Assembly (NCBI GenBank): GCA_050258555.1
Contig: JBLMZA010000113.1
Span: 1-12,070, forward strand
Source of the DNA: CAISDA01 sp050258555
GTDB taxonomy: Bacteria; Bacteroidota; Ignavibacteria; UBA10030; UBA8401
Reading direction: 5' to 3'
DNA length: 12,070 nt
Below the pieces are notes generated by a model, which saw only the letters and a list, made by a program, of their open reading frames with translations, had not been told where the DNA came from and ran no database searches. The translations under genes were made by a program, and so were the position numbers. Each line of letters begins with the position of its first letter. Positions within the stretch are counted from its first letter, which is position 1. This document shows positions 7,714 through 12,070 of this stretch, in pieces.

Positions 7714-8468
7714 ACCGCACTGAACACATGCGCGACATGCAGATGTATCTGCCGCTTTTCCTTGTGCTGACGCTTGCGGCGACACTCAACGCATTCCAGA
7801 TCTATGCGCCGCTGGACCATGAGGCCGTCCAAACGCGCCCGGAGTTCTTCCCCCTGCTTCTTTCACGTCTGGCCTATGCATGGTATTTTCTGCTGCTGGC
7901 GGTGTTTGTGCAGAAGATGTCCCGGATTGTCGCACTCACACAGGAGGCGGCGCTCCGCTGGAGCCTCGTCCACGGCGCATCGCTCGCGGGCTCCTTCTTC
8001 ATCCATGAGACCGAGACGTTCGCCCTCGATCGTCTTCTTCTGGGGCGCCTGATGCGGACGGACATTCTCTCCATGCTCTTTCAGGATCCGGCCGTCTGGA
8101 TCGAGGCGTTCATGTATGTGATGCTGCTGCTCTTTTTTTCGCTCGGGGAGTATCGGCGCAGAAGCCGCGAAAATGAGGAAGCCTGCGCCGAGCTTGAAGA
8201 GCAGCTGGCCCGCACGCGGCTCCGGGAGCTTCGAAGCCGGATACAGCCTGCGTTCCTGTTTCGGACGCTCGAGACGATCGGAGATCTCGTGGGCAGAAAG
8301 AGAAACGAGGATGCCAACCGCATTCTCGCCGCGCTCGGCGATTTTCTGCGTGCGACCGTGTATGACACTTCCGGCGCCGACGAAGCAGTGAGAACGCGCA
8401 GGCTCGAAGATGTGAGCCGCGAAATCGAAAGGATCGTGCATGAAGATCAGGACACTCATTATCGATGA
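7710..8468 (+). CDS. Degenerate LytS-like membrane pseudokinase lacking acceptor His and ATPase domain
   Basis: ATG 7710 (ATGA overlap with the upstream stop) gives 252 residues; an in-frame start at 7617 would lie deep in the kinase gene and is rejected. The architecture mirrors the preceding kinase: about four hydrophobic helices (roughly 12-32, 46-70, 81-98 and 129-147), then EYRRR at 148-152 (EYRRRLE in the kinase), a charged coiled-coil-like linker (150-178) and the block RSRIQPAFLFRTLE (176-189). Compared with QLHPHFLFNTLN, the phospho-accepting His is Ala181 (codon GCG at 8250), the HP His is Gln179, and the FLFN Asn is Arg185. Similarity continues to the stop near the end of the His_kinase domain; no N-box or glycine boxes follow. 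It cannot be a kinase by known mechanisms. A partner or inhibitor of the active kinase, or a remnant, are the options. The intact frame and packed overlaps favour a maintained gene. Confidence 0.85.
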   Translation: MNRTEHMRDMQMYLPLFLVLTLAATLNAFQIYAPLDHEAVQTRPEFFPLLLSRLAYAWYFLLLAVFVQKMSRIVALTQEAALRWSLVHGASLAGSFFIHETETFALDRLLLGRLMRTDILSMLFQDPAVWIEAFMYVMLLLFFSLGEYRRRSRENEEACAELEEQLARTRLRELRSRIQPAFLFRTLETIGDLVGRKRNEDANRILAALGDFLRATVYDTSGADEAVRTRRLEDVSREIERIVHEDQDTHYR

Positions 8469-9243
8469 CGAGCCGCATGCCCGCGAAGGCATACGGCTGC
8501 GCCTGAAACGGTTCTCCGACATCGAAGTGATCGGCGAAGCCGCGTCGGGCGCCGACGCCGCAAGCGCCATCAACCGGCTCGCGCCGGATCTCGTCTTCCT
8601 CGATATACAGATGCCGGGCATGAACGGCTTCGAAGTCCTCACGCATGTCACGGCCTCTCCCATGCCGATCGTGATTTTCGTGACGGCATTCGACCAGTAT
8701 GCGATACGCGCCTTCGAAGTGCATGCGCTCGATTATCTGCTCAAGCCGATCGGCGAACAGCGCTTTGCCGAAGCGCTCGAGGCCGCCGCTTCTGAAATGC
8801 GCAAACGGAACCTCGAGCAGTATGCCTCGCGGCTGCGCTTGGCGGTGAGCGAATATCTGGGAGGCGCCGGAACCGAAGAGCCGCGTGCTCTCCAGAGCGC
8901 GCCTCGCATGCTCACGCGTCTTCTGGTCCGGACGAAGGATCAGATTTCGCTCATCGAAGCACCCGAGATCCATTGGATCGAGTCGGCCGGCGATTACGTC
9001 TATGTGCACACGCATCAGCAGAAGCACCTGCTGCGCGAGACGCTGCAGTCGCTGGAAGAGCGGCTCGATCCCCAGCAGTTCATACGCATTCACCGGAGCG
9101 CCATCGTTCGTCTCGATCAGATCGCCTCGCTCAAGGCAAACGACCACGGCGATTACGACGTGCTTCTCAAATGCGGCGCGCATCTGAAAATGAGCCGCAC
9201 CTATCGCGCACACTTCGAAGCCGCGGCCGGAGGTCCGCTCTGA
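8440..9243 (+). CDS. LytTR-family response regulator transcription factor
   Basis: This 267-residue cytoplasmic regulator has a receiver domain (1 to about 120) with acidic pocket Asp9/Asp10, phospho-acceptor Asp55 (VFLDIQMPGMNG), switch Thr82 (FVTAFDQYAIRAFE) and Lys102 in LLKPI. A linker leads to a LytTR DNA-binding domain (about 160-262) with typical blocks LLVRTKDQISLI, IHWIESAGDYVYVHT, ETLQSLEERLDPQQFIRIHRSAIV and LKMSRTYR. LytTR domains bind imperfect direct repeats. The ATG at 8440 is preceded by AAAGGA (8428-8433) at 6-nt spacing, a better ribosome binding site than its operon neighbours have. The start overlaps the pseudokinase by 29 nt, so it is co-transcribed with both sensor genes. 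Residues around the pocket are all present, so it should be phosphorylatable by the kinase at 6562-7713. Confidence 0.95.
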   Translation: MKIRTLIIDDEPHAREGIRLRLKRFSDIEVIGEAASGADAASAINRLAPDLVFLDIQMPGMNGFEVLTHVTASPMPIVIFVTAFDQYAIRAFEVHALDYLLKPIGEQRFAEALEAAASEMRKRNLEQYASRLRLAVSEYLGGAGTEEPRALQSAPRMLTRLLVRTKDQISLIEAPEIHWIESAGDYVYVHTHQQKHLLRETLQSLEERLDPQQFIRIHRSAIVRLDQIASLKANDHGDYDVLLKCGAHLKMSRTYRAHFEAAAGGPL

Positions 9244-9252
9244 TATACACAT

Positions 9253-9270
9253 ACCGGATCGCGCTCCGGT
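9253..9270 (+). terminator. Possible terminator hairpin after the response regulator
   Basis: ACCGGA (9253-9258) and TCCGGT (9265-9270) form a perfect 6-bp stem with a 6-nt loop, 10 nt after the stop codon. No T-run follows directly (GCACCGATTC), so intrinsic termination is uncertain, but the position at the end of a four-gene unit fits. Confidence 0.35.
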
Positions 9271-9293
9271 GCACCGATTCACCCGAGCTTTCC

Positions 9294-9337
9294 TCCGTTT
9301 TGTCTCAGCCCTCTGCGTCTTGCCGCAATCCGTTTTT
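9294..9337 (+). promoter_or_regulatory. Candidate LytTR-like direct repeat upstream of the pectinesterase gene
   Basis: TCCGTTTTG (9294-9302) and TCCGTTTTT (9329-9337) share TCCGTTTT with starts 35 bp apart. Each resembles the GTT-centred half-sites of LytTR regulators except at one position. The usual LytTR half-site spacing is nearer 21-22 bp start to start, so the match is imperfect. A weaker TGCGTCTTG lies between them at 9314. This is a suggestion based on position between a LytTR gene and a secreted enzyme gene. Confidence 0.2.
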
Positions 9338-9448
9338 ATTCCGAGGAAAAATTCCGCACTCTGCATGCGCATCCGGGCGGCACGTGCGCATACACGCGCA
9401 TCCGCCTGTTCTTGTTTTCACATGGATTCTTCATCTCACTTTTTTTAT

Positions 9449-9453
9449 GGAGG
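9449..9453 (+). promoter_or_regulatory. Strong Shine-Dalgarno sequence of the pectinesterase gene
   Basis: GGAGG lies 8 nt before the ATG at 9462. It is the clearest ribosome binding site in the window and decides the start codon. It is preceded by a T7 run (9440-9446). No convincing promoter boxes were found between 9271 and 9440. Confidence 0.7.
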
Positions 9454-9461
9454 ATGACGCG

Positions 9462-12070
9462 ATGAAACACTGGATACTTCCGGCAATCGTCTGCTGTTTC
9501 TGCATCGTCGGCTCTTCCGGTTCCGCCTTCGCACAGAGCGCTACGGCCGTCTGGCCGCTGACGCAGGCGACGGGAACGGCGGCCCAGCTTTCGGGTCCGA
9601 TATCGGCCGACGACGAAGTGCTCTCGAAAGATCTGCTCATCAACGGATATTCGGGACCCAATTCAAGCCAGCGCATCAAGATGAACGCCTGGCCTGTGGC
9701 GCAGCTTGTGCAGCTCGATTCGATCTACATTCAATATTCGGTGCGGCCCAAGACGTCCTACCGGCTCCGCATCGACTCCGTCACATTCCGGATCGGCGCC
9801 GGAAGCACGCAGGATATGATGGCGAACCTGTACTATTCGAAGGATTCCACATTCGCTTCGAAGACACCCGTCCCGTACCTGACGTCCGTTGCGGCGCGTG
9901 CGGGCAAACCGGCCGGCGTTTTTCTGAATTCTTCCAAGCTCGATACGATCAGCTTCGCGCCCCAGCTTCTTCTGGAGCCGAACGAACGCTTCTACTTCCG
10001 CATCTATCCCTGGGTCGACAGCTCCGCCTCGGTCTCCGGCAAATATGTCTGTCCGCAGAATGTCGTCGTCTATGCGACGGCCATTCCGATTCCCGTTTCG
10101 GCAAGCGCGCTCTGGCCGCTCATGACGAATGAGCTGCCGGTGGTCTCCGGGCTCATCACGGCCGAGGCGCTCGCCTACGGCGGGGGATTGAAGAAGTACG
10201 GATTCAACGCCAACGGCGACCGCTGGACGACGCAGGACGGCTCATGGCCTGCCGAAGCCTCGCCGAACTTCGCGCGCTATGCGCAGTGTTCCGTGGCGCC
10301 GAAAACCGGCGGCACATTCTACGCATCCTCGCTGAAATTCACGCAGGTCGTCGAATTCACCAACTCTCTGCGCGTGGCGATCTATTACTCGAACGATTCC
10401 GCGTTCGCAACCAAGCGCTTCGTTGCCGATACGCTCGTGCCGGCATCGAAAACCACCTATCAGTTCGCTCTCAGCGATACGGTCGAAACCGGACAGAAGC
10501 TGTATCTCCGATTCTTCCCGTATGATACGAAGGCCGACCCCGCCTGGAAGCTTGTCGATGTGGACAGCGTGAGCATTACAGGCTCGACCACGGGACTGGC
10601 GATTCTTGCCCCGACGGCGGCGACGGCGAAGGCTTCCTATATCTCGACGACATTCTTCACATCGGGCGGCACGATCACCGCCGACGGCGGAGGCTCGGTC
10701 ACCGAGCGCGGCGTCTGCTGGGATACGGTCTCCGCGCCCGTCGCAGCAAAGAGTCACACTGTGGACGGCTCGGGCATCGGCAGCTTCAAAAGCTCGGTGA
10801 CGGGACTTCTTCCCGGAAAGACGTATTATGTGCGCGCCTATGCGACCAATGCCGGAGGCACCGGTTACGGCGATGAAGATACCGTCCGCACGCTCGGCGC
10901 GATTGTCGCGCCGACGGTTGTGACATCATCCGTGACGAACATCCAGGTGAAGACCGCCGCGGGCGGCGGCACGGTGACGGACTGGGGCGGCGCTCCGGTC
11001 ACATCGCGCGGCATCTGCTGGAGCACGAAGGCGAATCCCACCACGGCAGATGCGAAGGCTCTGGAAGGATCGGATCTCGGAACCTATACCGCCGCGCTCA
11101 CGAACCTTTCGGCCAATACCGTGTATCATGTGCGCGCGTTTGCCGTGAACTCCGCCGGCACCGGCTACGGCGACGACAGCACGTTCACGACGAAGACGCA
11201 GCAGCCCGATACGACCGTCATCGTCGATAAAAGCGGAAAGGGAACCTACACGACCGTCGAGGCGGCGTTCCGCGCGGTGCCCGTCGGGTATACGGGCAAG
11301 TGGACGATCTTCGTGAAGAAGGGCGTGTATTATGAAAAGGATACGCTTGCGGCAGGCAAGGTGAATGTGAACCTGATCGGAGAAGACAGAGACAGCACGA
11401 TCATCACATACGACGATTACGCCGATCACAACGGTGCGGGCAATCCGGGCACGAGCGGATCGTTCACGATCGCGATCGATGCGAGCGACTTCACGGCGAA
11501 GAACATCACGTTCCGCAACACGTATTCGCCGCAGCCCGGCGTCGGCGGCACGCAGGCGGTGGCATTGCGAACGCAGGGCGATCGGCATGAATACATCAAC
11601 TGCCGCATGCTCGGCTATCAGGATACGTATTACACCTGGGGCGGAAGCGGCACCGGACGCATGTATCACAAGAACTGCTTCATCGAGGGAACGGTCGATT
11701 TCATCTTCGGGCGCAACATCTGCGTCTTCGACAGCTGTACGATCCGGATCATCCGCAACACCGGCACGCTCACGGCCGCATCGACCGATGCCTCATCGCT
11801 CTACGGTTACGTATTCCGCAACTGCGTGATACGCGCCGATTCGATCGGATACGACGGCGTCGCGATCACCTCGTTCTATCTCGGAAGGCCCTGGCAGTCG
11901 GCGCCGCGTACGGTCTTCATGCGCACGGTGGAACCGTGGAACCTGAATGCGGCCGCATGGTCCGCATGGAATGTCACGCCGGCGCTCTATGCCGAATACC
12001 GGTGCACGGGCGCCGGAGCGCAGACGGCGGGACGTCCCGCATGGGCGTCGCAATTGGCCGATACGGCCGC
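9462..12070 (+). CDS. Secreted multidomain pectinesterase (CE8), C-terminus outside window
   Basis: The frame is open from ATG 9462 to the window edge (869 complete codons). Residues 1-24 form a signal peptide with likely cleavage at AFA|QS. Two related modules follow, each opening with a WPL motif (Trp31 and Trp218), then two fibronectin-like repeats (about 380-478 and 484-580) sharing SRG/ERG-[VI]CW and YVRAYATNAGGTGYG-type strands. From Val586 (VIVDKSGKGTYTTVEAAF) runs the right-handed beta-helix of pectin methylesterases: QAVALR (Gln698), GYQDTYYT (Asp721, general acid), GTVDFIFG (Asp746, nucleophile), YLGRPW (Arg809, Trp811), and YAEYRCTGAG near the window end. All expected catalytic residues are present. 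The reaction removes methyl esters from homogalacturonan, giving pectate and methanol outside the cell. The missing end probably carries a T9SS tail, which I infer from neighbouring cargo. In place of the usual GWxxW the segment reads AAWSAW. Confidence 0.95.
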   Translation, partial: MKHWILPAIVCCFCIVGSSGSAFAQSATAVWPLTQATGTAAQLSGPISADDEVLSKDLLINGYSGPNSSQRIKMNAWPVAQLVQLDSIYIQYSVRPKTSYRLRIDSVTFRIGAGSTQDMMANLYYSKDSTFASKTPVPYLTSVAARAGKPAGVFLNSSKLDTISFAPQLLLEPNERFYFRIYPWVDSSASVSGKYVCPQNVVVYATAIPIPVSASALWPLMTNELPVVSGLITAEALAYGGGLKKYGFNANGDRWTTQDGSWPAEASPNFARYAQCSVAPKTGGTFYASSLKFTQVVEFTNSLRVAIYYSNDSAFATKRFVADTLVPASKTTYQFALSDTVETGQKLYLRFFPYDTKADPAWKLVDVDSVSITGSTTGLAILAPTAATAKASYISTTFFTSGGTITADGGGSVTERGVCWDTVSAPVAAKSHTVDGSGIGSFKSSVTGLLPGKTYYVRAYATNAGGTGYGDEDTVRTLGAIVAPTVVTSSVTNIQVKTAAGGGTVTDWGGAPVTSRGICWSTKANPTTADAKALEGSDLGTYTAALTNLSANTVYHVRAFAVNSAGTGYGDDSTFTTKTQQPDTTVIVDKSGKGTYTTVEAAFRAVPVGYTGKWTIFVKKGVYYEKDTLAAGKVNVNLIGEDRDSTIITYDDYADHNGAGNPGTSGSFTIAIDASDFTAKNITFRNTYSPQPGVGGTQAVALRTQGDRHEYINCRMLGYQDTYYTWGGSGTGRMYHKNCFIEGTVDFIFGRNICVFDSCTIRIIRNTGTLTAASTDASSLYGYVFRNCVIRADSIGYDGVAITSFYLGRPWQSAPRTVFMRTVEPWNLNAAAWSAWNVTPALYAEYRCTGAGAQTAGRPAWASQLADTA

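Noticed and set aside
7710..8468. Idea that the pseudokinase is a sequencing frameshift of a full kinase
   Set aside because: The ATPase motifs (N-box, DNGPGF, GVGL) are not encoded in any frame between 8270 and the regulator start, and there is no space for them. The domain is missing, not frame-shifted.
8110..9372. 420-codon minus-strand open frame across the response regulator
   Set aside because: Shadow of the LytTR gene and the pseudokinase end; no domain-like motif is seen in the product.
9269..9457. 62-codon GTG-started frame in the gap before the pectinesterase gene
   Set aside because: No ribosome binding site, unusual composition (His/Arg/Cys/Phe-rich), and it overlaps the repeats and the Shine-Dalgarno region of the real gene.
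1..12070. CRISPR array, tRNA, rRNA, insertion sequence or phage elements
   Set aside because: No regularly spaced repeats, transposase or integrase motifs, or tRNA/rRNA-like sequence were seen on reading. The gaps between genes are only 108, 8, 123 and 218 nt.

Overview
The window looks like a chromosomal segment of a bacterium in the FCB superphylum, most likely an Ignavibacteria/Bacteroidota-type organism. Two neighbouring secreted proteins end in type IX secretion (T9SS) sorting domains: one has a YPNP-type tail, the other the QNYPNPFNPET tail common in Ignavibacteria and relatives. There are also LytS/LytTR-type regulators, a modular pectinesterase with RGVCW-type fibronectin-like repeats, and mostly weak Shine-Dalgarno sequences. 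This assignment is inference from protein style; no rRNA or other phylogenetic marker apart from uvrC is present. All convincing genes are on the + strand and the long minus-strand ORFs are shadows.

Layout. (1) 1-839: C-terminal end of a large secreted T9SS cargo protein that begins before the window. (2) 948-3797: a 949-residue secreted beta-propeller protein with Asp-box (BNR) repeats and a T9SS tail. (3) 3806-5764: uvrC, the excinuclease ABC incision subunit, starting only 8 nt after the propeller gene. (4) 5888-9243: a tightly packed four-gene unit made of a lipoprotein cyclophilin-type peptidyl-prolyl isomerase, a four-helix membrane LytS-type sensor histidine kinase, a second protein of the same architecture that has lost the phospho-accepting histidine and the whole ATPase domain, and a LytTR response regulator. 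Every junction in this unit overlaps (1, 4 and 29 nt). (5) 9462-end: a large secreted carbohydrate esterase family 8 pectinesterase, cut by the window edge, with two related N-terminal modules and two fibronectin-like modules ahead of the catalytic beta-helix.

How they may work together. The kinase, pseudokinase and LytTR regulator almost certainly form one signalling unit, with the degenerate kinase probably acting as a membrane partner of the active one. The co-translated envelope foldase suggests a cell-envelope or secretion signal, but this is inference. The pectinesterase directly downstream is a possible target, supported only by position and an imperfect CCGTTTT direct repeat. The cyclophilin gene is preceded by a perfect 20-bp palindrome that overlaps a candidate promoter. 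The most unusual item is the pseudokinase.
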